The translations under genes and the position numbers were made by a program. DNA of 5,317 nucleotides from an uncultured Eubacteriales bacterium (GTDB lineage: Bacteria; Bacillota_A; Clostridia; Lachnospirales; Lachnospiraceae), in contig CADCPV010000337.1 of NCBI GenBank assembly GCA_902803345.1, positions 1-5,317 of the forward strand, read 5' to 3'. Positions 1 through 5,317 of the stretch are shown one piece after another. Within the stretch, counting starts at the first letter, position 1. Each line of letters begins with the position of its first letter. The notes below the pieces were generated by a model, which was given only the letters and a program-made list of their open reading frames with translations, was not told where the DNA came from and did no database searches.

Positions 1-269
1 AGCGCCCAGTAATTCGTGCCGCCGCCGATGTTCCAGGAGTAGAACAGGGAACCGCCTTCCGAGAGTTTCCGCTTCAGTTCGCGGAAGAAAGGCGCGTACT
101 GATGGTAGAGGTCCGTACGCAGAAAGCACTGGTTTCCGACGGGCCAGATCCCTTTCTCAATAAAAATGATGACAAGCACAAGGACCGGGACGAAATAGGC
201 AACGAGGTAAGGCCCGGCGTTCTTTAAGTTGTATTTTTCACGGTTAAACTGGAATCTCGGGAGTTTCAA
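1..269 (-). CDS. YfhO-family membrane protein, N-terminal 89 residues (runs off the left edge)
   Basis: The visible part has a short basic cytoplasmic N-terminus (residues 1-18), a hydrophobic segment at about 19-42, and then the start of an extracytoplasmic loop with the pattern DLYHQYAPFF (53-62) followed by SLFYSWNIGGG (74-84). This Asp-x-Tyr-x-Gln-Tyr-x-Pro-Phe plus 'SLFYS...G-G' pattern is characteristic of YfhO proteins, large multi-pass GT-C-like membrane proteins; in Bacillus and Listeria, members add sugars to teichoic acid outside the membrane using a lipid-linked sugar donor. The start is a TTG at 269-267 overlapping the stop of the upstream GtrA gene as TTGA; it is chosen because a GGAGG lies 10 bases ahead (284-280) and no ATG or GTG is better placed. 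Translation is probably coupled to the GtrA gene. Family assignment is fairly secure; the acceptor and sugar are unknown because most of the protein is outside the window. Confidence 0.85.
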   Translation of the reverse strand, partial: MKLPRFQFNREKYNLKNAGPYLVAYFVPVLVLVIIFIEKGIWPVGNQCFLRTDLYHQYAPFFRELKRKLSEGGSLFYSWNIGGGTNYWA

Positions 270-781
270 GGCTGATCTTCCTCCGGAACGGTTTCTTTTT
301 TTCTGAAAATGATAAATTTGCTCGCAAAATAGTTCGCAAGAAGCACAACGATATTGGAAAGAAGCTTCATCAGCGGCTCATTCCAGCGGAATACGCCGAC
401 GGTCAGGTACACGAAAAGCGTGTCGAAACCGAAGGACAGGAGCCGCGCGGTGAGGAAGGGGATAAATTCGCGAAGAAGCGTCTTTCTGTCCCAGCCGGGG
501 CTGTCGAAAACAAAGATTTTGTTTACCACATAGGCGAACAGCACCGCCGCAATCCAGGAAATCACCTGTGCGACGAGAATTCCGTAGTCTGCCCGGAAGA
601 AAATCCGGACCAGGAAATACATGCCGTAACTGACCGCCGTCGTCGCGAGCCCGCAGAGGATGTAGCTGATCATCTCGTAGTTGAAAACTTTTCCGAACAG
701 GCGGTGATTGGACAGCCAGGCAAAGAGTCTTCGTGATCCGAGCCAGCGGACAAAGGCGCTTTCAAGTATTTTGTTTTTCAT
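266..781 (-). CDS. GtrA/GtcA-family membrane protein (putative lipid-linked sugar flippase component)
   Basis: A 171-residue protein with four predicted membrane helices at about 37-62, 68-90, 104-130 and 136-159, the size and topology of the GtrA family. Family hallmarks are visible: VNKIFVF (86-92) after helix 2 and NYFASKFIIFRKK (150-162) at the end of helix 4, both with the Asn...Lys-x-x-x-F pattern. Family members are thought to help move polyprenyl-phosphate-linked sugars across the membrane for teichoic acid, O-antigen or arabinogalactan modification. Next to it, overlapping by four bases, is a YfhO-family gene, which supports a role in glycosylating an envelope polymer. The 36-residue stretch before helix 1 is basic and contains an imperfect tandem repeat (13-30). 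The ATG has no good Shine-Dalgarno directly ahead (only CAAGA). A later ATG at codon 36 would remove the N-terminal stretch but keep all helices, so the start is less certain than the family. Confidence 0.9.
   Translation of the reverse strand: MKNKILESAFVRWLGSRRLFAWLSNHRLFGKVFNYEMISYILCGLATTAVSYGMYFLVRIFFRADYGILVAQVISWIAAVLFAYVVNKIFVFDSPGWDRKTLLREFIPFLTARLLSFGFDTLFVYLTVGVFRWNEPLMKLLSNIVVLLANYFASKFIIFRKKETVPEEDQP
280..284 (-). promoter_or_regulatory. Ribosome binding site for the TTG-started YfhO gene
   Basis: The minus strand reads GGAGG here, inside the last codons of the GtrA gene, 10 bases ahead of TTG at 269-267. It is the main reason for accepting a TTG start that overlaps the GtrA stop codon. 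Confidence 0.7.
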
Positions 782-796
782 TCTTGTTGAAGCGGA

Positions 797-813
797 AAAG
801 GAAAAAATCCTTT
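797..813. repeat. Short AT-rich inverted repeat in the gtrA leader, touching the amidase -35 box
   Basis: AAAGGA (797-802) and TCCTTT (808-813) form a perfect 6-base inverted repeat with a 5-base loop. On the minus strand it folds within the gtrA leader, and the arm holds the only AGGA near that gene. On the plus strand it overlaps the first three bases of the -35 box of the amidase promoter. Weak by itself because of its base composition. Confidence 0.3.
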
Positions 814-839
814 ACATTCCGCCGGTAATCCTTTATAAT
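811..839 (+). promoter_or_regulatory. Strong sigma-A type promoter for the amidase gene
   Basis: A -35 box TTTACA (811-816), a spacer of exactly 17 bases and a perfect -10 box TATAAT (834-839). An A-rich stretch lies just upstream (about 795-808) and could act as an UP element. The expected start is near 846, giving a leader of about 107 bases before the amidase ATG. Since the gaps downstream are short and lack clear terminators, this promoter may also contribute to ackA expression. Confidence 0.7.
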
Positions 840-847
840 AATATAGT

Positions 848-898
848 TGTTCAGCACCATGCAAAACAGGCACCGTATCGGGCGGGAAGTGCAGAACA
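848..898. repeat. Inverted repeat between the two facing promoters
   Basis: The arms are TGTTCAGCAC (848-857) and GTGCAGAACA (889-898). Nine of ten positions pair, with one A-A mismatch, around a 31-base loop. The outer ends fall almost exactly at the start sites predicted for the two promoters (about 846 and 897), so either transcript would begin with this stem. It could be a 5' stabilising hairpin or a regulator binding site. A chance repeat is possible, but the placement is striking. Confidence 0.5.
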
Positions 899-903
899 GA
901 TAT

Positions 904-932
904 ATTCTAACCGATTTTATTAAAAATGTAAA
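904..932 (-). promoter_or_regulatory. Sigma-A type promoter for the gtrA-yfhO operon
   Basis: On the minus strand there is a -35 box TTTACA (932-927), a 17-base spacer and a -10 box TAGAAT (909-904), each matching the consensus at five of six positions. The expected start site is near 897, giving a leader of about 115 bases before the ATG at 781. It points left, toward and across the plus-strand promoter at 811-839, so the two face each other. Confidence 0.6.
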
Positions 933-940
933 TATATTCC

Positions 941-944
941 AGGA
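941..944 (+). promoter_or_regulatory. Ribosome binding site of the amidase gene
   Basis: AGGA followed by CGG, with 8 bases between AGGA and the ATG at 953. It supports that ATG as the start, and an upstream in-frame extension is not needed to complete the protein. Confidence 0.6.
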
Positions 945-952
945 CGGTATTT

Positions 953-2062
953 ATGTCGAAACGTCAGAATGTTCGTGATCGTGAATATGATGCGGAGGAG
1001 TATTTCGCCGACGATTACGATGATTTTGAAATAGATTTCCCGGAGGACGAATTTCCGGATCCGCTGAAGCGGAAAAGACAGCTGAGTGAGGAGGAAATCT
1101 ACGAATTAAGAAGAAAAAAGCGCCGTGCGATGCAGCTTGAACAGAAACGGGATGCAAAACGGCGTGAACGGGCTTTCGTCGCAGTTTTCATTGCGGCGCT
1201 TCTTGCGGTTTCGGTCGGGCTTTTTTTGATCATCCGCGCCGTGCGTTCCGATCAGGACCCGGGCGAATCATCGGATGCAGCCGTGTCAGATAAAACGGAC
1301 AGGGAGACTGCTTCCGAAACACAGCAGGAGAGCACAACCGAAAGAGCAGCTTTAAACAGTGAAGAGACATCAAAGGAACCGGAGGATGCTGCTGAAACGG
1401 ACGACCCGAACACACTTGTTACCGATGCCACAAAACAGACGGAAGACCCCTTAAAGAGTACGGATGAAAACGGCAACTGGGTTCCGCCGTATCCCACGAA
1501 CATCACAGTTCCTTCCTGGATCACACAGGACTTCATCGATATCAGCGAGAAAACGCGTCCCGGCAGGGCACTGACATCCGTTGACAATATCGTCATCCAC
1601 TATGTCGGAAATCCGGGGACTACGGCGAAGGCAAACCGGGACTATTTCAACGACATTCAGTACCACGACAATGAGCGGGGCGCGAGTGCGCATTTTGTTG
1701 TCGGTTTTGACGGCGAGATCATCCAGTGTGTGCCGCTCGGGGAAATGGCACAGGCCAATTACCCCAAAAACGACTACACGATCAGTATTGAAACCTGCCA
1801 TCCGGACGAGACCGGGAAATTCACCGAAACGACGTATCGGACGCTGATCAAGCTTACGGCCTGGCTCTGCGAGCAGTACGGGCTGACTTCGGACGATGTC
1901 ATCCGTCACTATGATGTTTCCGGGAAACTCTGTCCGATCTATTACTGCCCGAACACCTACGGCGACAATCCCTACAGCCATGAAGAGGCCTGGGAGCAGC
2001 TGAAGGCAGACGTGAAGTATTACATGTGGAAATATCCGAATATCGCCGAAACGGATCCGTAA
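953..2062 (+). CDS. Membrane-anchored N-acetylmuramoyl-L-alanine amidase (Amidase_2 / PGRP fold)
   Basis: A 369-residue zinc amidase predicted to cut the bond between MurNAc and L-alanine in peptidoglycan. In order: an acidic, aromatic-rich tail (11-37), a strongly basic, helix-prone stretch (39-73), one membrane helix (about 74-96), a Ser/Thr/Glu/Asp-rich linker (about 98-172), and the catalytic domain (about 205-355). The zinc ligands of the T7 lysozyme/PGRP family are present: His216 in IVIHYVG, His319 in IRHYDVSGKLCP and Cys327. Lys325 sits where T7 lysozyme has catalytic Lys128, so the enzyme looks active. The basic side faces the cytoplasm, so the catalytic domain should be outside with no cleavable signal, anchored and held away from the membrane by the linker. 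It has its own promoter and is divergent from the gtrA-yfhO pair. A role in wall remodelling, division or spore-related lysis is inference; I know no specific gene name for this architecture. Confidence 0.92.
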   Translation: MSKRQNVRDREYDAEEYFADDYDDFEIDFPEDEFPDPLKRKRQLSEEEIYELRRKKRRAMQLEQKRDAKRRERAFVAVFIAALLAVSVGLFLIIRAVRSDQDPGESSDAAVSDKTDRETASETQQESTTERAALNSEETSKEPEDAAETDDPNTLVTDATKQTEDPLKSTDENGNWVPPYPTNITVPSWITQDFIDISEKTRPGRALTSVDNIVIHYVGNPGTTAKANRDYFNDIQYHDNERGASAHFVVGFDGEIIQCVPLGEMAQANYPKNDYTISIETCHPDETGKFTETTYRTLIKLTAWLCEQYGLTSDDVIRHYDVSGKLCPIYYCPNTYGDNPYSHEEAWEQLKADVKYYMWKYPNIAETDP

Positions 2063-2111
2063 GGACCGTAAAACATTACCTCAGAAACTATATTGTCATT
2101 AACCATATCCC

Positions 2112-2117
2112 AGGAGG
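2112..2117 (+). promoter_or_regulatory. Ribosome binding site that fixes the ackA start
   Basis: A perfect AGGAGG with 7 bases to the ATG at 2125. The open frame extends 33 codons further upstream, to an ATG at 2026 inside the amidase gene, but that extension has no family match and no comparable binding site, so 2125 is the start. Confidence 0.9.
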
Positions 2118-2124
2118 AAAACCC

Positions 2125-3372
2125 ATGAAAATTTTAGTTTTGAACTGCGGAAGCTCGTCCCTGAAGTATCAGCTGATCGATATGGAGGACGAATCCGTTC
2201 TCGCGAAGGGTCTCTGCGAGCGCATCGGCATCAACGGCTCCCGGCTCACGCACCGTCCGACCGGAAAAGACCGCTATGAAGTCGAAACCCCGATGCCGAA
2301 CCATCAGGTTGCGGTCGAGCTGGTGCTTGAGGCACTGCTGGATCCGGAACACGGCGTGATCGCATCTGCGGATGAAATCGGCGCCGTCGGCCATCGCGTC
2401 CTGCACGGCGGCAAGGAAATCACAAAGTCCTGTGTCGTCACGAAGTACGTCAAGGAAGTCATCCGCGAGTGCTTTGACCTCGGCCCCCTGCACAACCCCG
2501 CAAACCTCATCGGTATCGAAGCGGTGGAAGCAGCAATGCCCGGCAAGCCGAATGTCGCGGTCTTCGACACCTCCTTCGGCATGGGCATGGAGCCCAAGGC
2601 TTACCGCTATGCGATCCCGGACAAGTACTACGATGAGTACGGCGTCCGGCGCTACGGCTTCCACGGCACTTCTCATGATTTCGTTTCGCACGAAGCCCTG
2701 AAGTACCTGGATCTTGATCCCGAAAAGGGCAAGGTCATTGTCTGCCATCTCGGAAACGGCGCTTCGATTTCCGCCTCGATCGGCGGTGTCTGCGTCGACA
2801 CTTCGATGGGCCTGACCCCTCTTGAAGGCCTGATCATGGGCACGCGTTCCGGCGATGTGGACGCTGCGGTTGTCCAGTACATCACCAACAAGGAAGGCTG
2901 CACGGTCAACGACACGCTGAACATCCTGAACAAGCAGTCCGGCATGGCAGCGCTTTCGGGCGTCAGTTCTGACTTCCGTGATATTGAAGCCGCGATCAAC
3001 GCCGGCAATGAGAAAGCGACGATGGCGATGGCTGCCTATGTGCACCGTCTCGTGAAGTACATCGGCGCCTACAATACCATCCTCAAAGGCGCGGATGCGA
3101 TCGTGTTTACAGCCGGCGTCGGTGAGAACGGCCCGATGGTCCGCCGCATGGTCTGCGAATACCTGGAATTCCTGGGCGTAAAGATCAGTGAGGAAGAGAA
3201 CCTGAAGGCATTCGGAAAGCAGGTTGTGCTTTCGACGCCTGATTCGACGATCAAGGTTGCGGTTATTCCGACAAATGAAGAACTTGCAATCGCACGCGAC
3301 ACGCTTCGCCTGACTTCGGCACCGGCAGCACCGGCGATCGAAGACCAGGATGCAACAGAGAACGAGATCTGA
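2125..3372 (+). CDS. ackA: Acetate kinase
   Basis: A 415-residue acetate kinase of the ASKHA fold, interconverting acetyl phosphate + ADP and acetate + ATP; in fermenting anaerobes it is the ATP-yielding last step of acetate production. The first signature, LVLNCGSSSLK, starts at residue 4 (Asn7, Ser10, Ser12, Lys14). Residues known from the Methanosarcina enzyme are present: Arg91 in GHRVLHGG, Asp148 in VFDTSFG, His180 in GFHGTSH, His208 in HLGNGAS, Arg241 in GTRSGD and Glu385 in IPTNEE. The usual family end is near IARDTLRL (389-396); here a further 19 residues rich in Ala, Pro and acidic residues follow, probably disordered. Codon choice is visibly biased toward C-ending codons compared with the flanking genes, as in highly expressed genes. 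It lies 62 bases after the amidase gene and 36 before lepA; no phosphotransacetylase gene (pta) is adjacent on either side. The 62-base gap shows no clear promoter or terminator. Confidence 0.98.
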   Translation: MKILVLNCGSSSLKYQLIDMEDESVLAKGLCERIGINGSRLTHRPTGKDRYEVETPMPNHQVAVELVLEALLDPEHGVIASADEIGAVGHRVLHGGKEITKSCVVTKYVKEVIRECFDLGPLHNPANLIGIEAVEAAMPGKPNVAVFDTSFGMGMEPKAYRYAIPDKYYDEYGVRRYGFHGTSHDFVSHEALKYLDLDPEKGKVIVCHLGNGASISASIGGVCVDTSMGLTPLEGLIMGTRSGDVDAAVVQYITNKEGCTVNDTLNILNKQSGMAALSGVSSDFRDIEAAINAGNEKATMAMAAYVHRLVKYIGAYNTILKGADAIVFTAGVGENGPMVRRMVCEYLEFLGVKISEEENLKAFGKQVVLSTPDSTIKVAVIPTNEELAIARDTLRLTSAPAAPAIEDQDATENEI

Positions 3373-3389
3373 TTACTGAGACTCAGATT
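3366..3389 (+). repeat. Small hairpin spanning the ackA stop codon in the ackA-lepA gap
   Basis: ATCTGA (3367-3372, containing the ackA stop TGA) pairs with TCAGAT (3383-3388), with a possible G-T pair added outside (3366/3389) and a 10-base loop. The alternative palindrome CTGAG-A-CTCAG (3376-3386) overlaps it. There is no U-tract after it, so it is not an intrinsic terminator; a processing or mRNA-stability element is possible. Confidence 0.3.
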
Positions 3390-3408
3390 ATAACTGAAAA
3401 CGGAGACC

Positions 3409-5223
3409 ATGGCACAGACAGACATCCGAAAAATCCGTAATTTCTGCATTATTGCGCATATCGACCACGGCAAATCGACGCTCGCGGACCGCATCATTGA
3501 GATGACGGGCCTTCTTACGGCGCGCGAAATGCAGGCGCAGGTGCTGGACAACATGGATCTCGAACGGGAACGGGGGATTACGATCAAGGCGCAGGCCGTC
3601 CGGACGGTTTACCGCGCAAAGGACGGCGAAGAGTATATCTTCAACCTGATCGATACCCCCGGCCACGTGGACTTCAACTATGAAGTCAGCCGGTCGCTTG
3701 CGGCCTGTGACGGCGCGATTCTTGTGGTGGATGCCGCGCAGGGAATTGAGGCGCAGACACTGGCAAATGTGTATCTTGCGCTGGACCATGATCTCGAAAT
3801 TTTCCCGGTAATCAACAAGATCGACCTGCCTTCTGCACAACCCGAGAAGGTGGCGCACGAAATCGAGGATGTGATCGGCATCGAAGCGATGGAAGCGCCG
3901 CGGATTTCCGCAAAAACCGGCGAGAACGTGGAAGAGGTTTTAGAGGCGATTGTCGAACGGATTCCGGCGCCGGAAGGCGATCCGGATGCACCGCTGCAGG
4001 CACTGATATTCGACTCGCTCTACGATTCCTATAAAGGCGTCATCGTCTTTTTCCGTGTACGGAACGGCTCCGTGAGACCGGGGCAGAGGATCCGGATGAT
4101 GGCGACCGGCGCGGAGGCGGATGTCGTCGAGACCGGGTATTTCGGCGCCGGGCAGTTCATTCCCTGCGAGTCGCTTTCGGCGGGCGAAGTCGGGTACCTG
4201 ACGGCTTCAATCAAAAACGTCCAGGACACGCGGGTCGGCGATACGATTACGCTCGCAGGAAATCCTGCAGAAGAGGCCCTTCCGGGCTACAAGAAGGTCC
4301 TTCCGATGGTCTACTGCGGCATGTATCCCGCGGACGGCGCACATTACCAGGACCTGCGGGATGCTTTGGAGAAGCTGAAGCTGAACGACGCGTCTCTTTT
4401 CTACGAGCCGGAGACTTCCCTGGCGCTCGGTTTCGGATTCCGCTGCGGCTTCCTGGGACTTCTGCATCTTGAAATCATCGAGGAGCGGCTGGAGCGCGAA
4501 TACGATCTCGACCTTGTCACGACTGCGCCGAGCGTTATCTACCATGTGCACAAGATGAACGGGGAGATGATCGAACTCACCAATCCCTCCAACCTGCCGG
4601 ATCCTTCGGAAATCGACTATATGGAGGAGCCATTCGTCTCGGCGGAAATCATTGTGACCTCGGAATACATCGGCTCGATCATGGACCTCTGCCAGGACCG
4701 GCGGGGCATTTACAAGAGCATTGAGTATATCGAGGCGGGACGTGCGATCCTGAAATACGATCTGCCGCTGAATGAAATCATTTACGATTTCTACGATGCG
4801 CTGAAGAGCCGTTCCAGAGGCTATGCTTCCTTTGATTACGAACTCAAGGGCTATGTGAAGAGCGAGCTTGTGAAGCTGGATATCCTTGTGAACCACGAGG
4901 AAGTCGATGCGCTTTCCTTTATTGTTTACGCGGGGAATGCCTACGAGCGCGGACGCAGGATGTGTGAGAAGCTGAAAGAGGAGATTCCGAGACAGCTTTT
5001 CGAGATTCCGATCCAGGCGGCGATCGGTTCGAAGATCATCGCCCGGGAAACCGTCAAGGCCATGCGGAAAGACGTTCTGGCGAAATGCTACGGCGGTGAC
5101 ATCACGAGAAAGAAGAAGCTTCTGGAAAAGCAGAAAGAAGGAAAGAAGCGGATGCGGATGATCGGAAACGTCGAGATCCCGCAGAAGGCTTTCATGAGCG
5201 TTCTGAAGCTGGACGAAAACTGA
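3409..5223 (+). CDS. lepA: Elongation factor 4 (LepA), ribosomal translocation GTPase
   Basis: A complete 604-residue LepA, the usual family length. The GTPase motifs are intact: G1 AHIDHGKST (16-24), G2 RGITIK (55-60), G3 DTPGH (82-86) with the catalytic His86, G4 NKID (136-139) and G5 SAKTG (167-171). An EF-Tu-like domain II follows (about 190-285), then EF-G-like domains III and V, and the LepA-specific C-terminal domain ending in [17 protein letters not shown] (562-578) and VEIPQKAF (588-595). LepA binds stalled or incorrectly translocated ribosomes and affects initiation and elongation; it is cytoplasmic with a membrane-associated fraction in some species. The start is secure because the conserved [16 protein letters not shown] begins right after it. 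However, its GGAG lies only 3 bases ahead of the ATG, closer than usual. It is followed after 2 bases by hemW, a gene order conserved in many Firmicutes. Confidence 0.99.
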   Translation: MAQTDIRKIRNFCIIAHIDHGKSTLADRIIEMTGLLTAREMQAQVLDNMDLERERGITIKAQAVRTVYRAKDGEEYIFNLIDTPGHVDFNYEVSRSLAACDGAILVVDAAQGIEAQTLANVYLALDHDLEIFPVINKIDLPSAQPEKVAHEIEDVIGIEAMEAPRISAKTGENVEEVLEAIVERIPAPEGDPDAPLQALIFDSLYDSYKGVIVFFRVRNGSVRPGQRIRMMATGAEADVVETGYFGAGQFIPCESLSAGEVGYLTASIKNVQDTRVGDTITLAGNPAEEALPGYKKVLPMVYCGMYPADGAHYQDLRDALEKLKLNDASLFYEPETSLALGFGFRCGFLGLLHLEIIEERLEREYDLDLVTTAPSVIYHVHKMNGEMIELTNPSNLPDPSEIDYMEEPFVSAEIIVTSEYIGSIMDLCQDRRGIYKSIEYIEAGRAILKYDLPLNEIIYDFYDALKSRSRGYASFDYELKGYVKSELVKLDILVNHEEVDALSFIVYAGNAYERGRRMCEKLKEEIPRQLFEIPIQAAIGSKIIARETVKAMRKDVLAKCYGGDITRKKKLLEKQKEGKKRMRMIGNVEIPQKAFMSVLKLDEN

Positions 5224-5225
5224 AA

Positions 5226-5317
5226 ATGAAACCGGAACTGGAACTGTATCTGCATATTCCGTTCTGCGCCCGAAAATGCGCTTACTGCGACTTTTTTTCG
5301 GGCGCTTTTTCTGATGA
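5226..5317 (+). CDS. hemW: HemW-like radical SAM protein, N-terminal 30 codons (runs off the right edge)
   Basis: The visible residues include LYLHIPFCARKCAYCDFFS, with the radical SAM cluster motif Cys14-x3-Cys18-x2-Cys21 in the form HIPFCxxKCxYCDF that marks the HemN/HemW family. HemW-type proteins bind a [4Fe-4S] cluster and SAM; they are often annotated as oxygen-independent coproporphyrinogen III oxidase, but characterised HemW acts as a haem chaperone. The position directly after lepA matches the lepA-hemW order of Firmicutes and favours HemW over HemN. The ATG is 2 bases after the lepA stop, and the only upstream purine match is a GGA 12 bases away (5211-5213), so translation is probably coupled to lepA. 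The start of the reading frame also carries a terminator-shaped hairpin (5266-5310). The substrate is not determinable from this fragment. Confidence 0.9.
   Translation, partial: MKPELELYLHIPFCARKCAYCDFFSGAFSD
5266..5310 (+). terminator. Terminator-like hairpin inside the start of hemW
   Basis: A perfect 11-base inverted repeat, GCGCCCGAAAA (5266-5276) and TTTTCGGGCGC (5295-5305), encloses an 18-base loop and is followed directly by TTTTT (5306-5310). The G+C core of seven pairs, the A/T inner part and the trailing T run resemble an intrinsic terminator, but the structure lies within codons 14-29 of hemW. Stop function is not proven: the T run is short (five, then C) and the loop is long. 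It could be a conditional attenuator or a coding coincidence. Confidence 0.4.

Noticed and set aside
708..923. 71-codon plus-strand frame crossing the gtrA start and the intergenic region
   Set aside because: It begins within gtrA, has no ribosome binding site, runs through both promoters and has low-complexity, non-protein-like composition.
2066..2094. Possible promoter ahead of ackA (TATATT at 2089-2094)
   Set aside because: No acceptable -35 box lies at 16-18 bases (CCGTAA at best). I also looked for a CcpA cre-like site in the region and found none convincing.
2026..2124. 33-codon upstream extension of the ackA reading frame
   Set aside because: The acetate kinase signature begins right after the ATG at 2125, which has a perfect AGGAGG; the extension overlaps the amidase gene and resembles nothing.
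2134..3045. 303-codon open frame on the minus strand across ackA
   Set aside because: It is antisense to a certain acetate kinase gene, with composition explained by the codon bias of ackA (His/Asp/Arg/Val-rich), and no recognisable domain.
3389..3394. Possible -10 box TATAAC ahead of lepA
   Set aside because: There is no matching -35 box at the right distance, and the start site would fall on the lepA ribosome binding site.
4207..4896. 229-codon open frame on the minus strand across lepA
   Set aside because: It is a shadow of the conserved lepA coding sequence, with no binding site and no family features.
1..5317. CRISPR arrays, tRNA or rRNA genes, insertion sequences, attachment sites, riboswitches
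   Set aside because: No regularly spaced repeats, RNA-gene signatures, transposase or recombinase genes, or recognisable riboswitch cores were seen on either strand.

Overview
This is a 5.3 kb piece of a bacterial chromosome, moderately GC-rich (about half G+C by eye), most likely from an anaerobic Firmicute of the Clostridia (Lachnospiraceae-like gut or rumen lineages would fit). The evidence is strong AGGAGG-type ribosome binding sites, sigma-A style TTTACA-N17-TATAAT promoters, a YfhO-family membrane protein, a membrane-anchored amidase with a long Ser/Thr/Glu-rich linker, and the lepA-hemW gene order typical of Firmicutes. The exact family cannot be settled from this window.

Layout, left to right. 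Positions 1-781 hold two minus-strand genes: a GtrA-family small membrane protein (266-781) and, overlapping its stop codon, the start of a YfhO-family membrane protein that runs off the left edge (1-269). Positions 782-952 are an AT-rich regulatory region with two good promoters that point at each other, and an inverted repeat lying between the two predicted start sites. To the right, all genes are on the plus strand: a membrane-anchored zinc N-acetylmuramoyl-L-alanine amidase (953-2062), acetate kinase ackA (2125-3372), the ribosomal translocase EF4/lepA (3409-5223) and the first 30 codons of hemW (5226 to the right edge).

The left half concerns the cell envelope. GtrA plus YfhO suggests lipid-linked sugar transfer across the membrane (compare the CsbB-GtcA-YfhO type of teichoic acid glycosylation), and the amidase acts on peptidoglycan. 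The right half is housekeeping: acetate and ATP production, translation quality control, and a radical SAM enzyme of haem handling. Gaps on the plus strand are short (62, 36 and 2 bases) and none shows a convincing terminator, so read-through from the amidase promoter is possible.

I do not see a new multi-gene system here. What deserves a second look is regulatory: the face-to-face promoters with a symmetric hairpin between them, and a terminator-shaped hairpin inside the first codons of hemW. The domain layout of the amidase, with an acidic then basic cytoplasmic tail, is also unusual.
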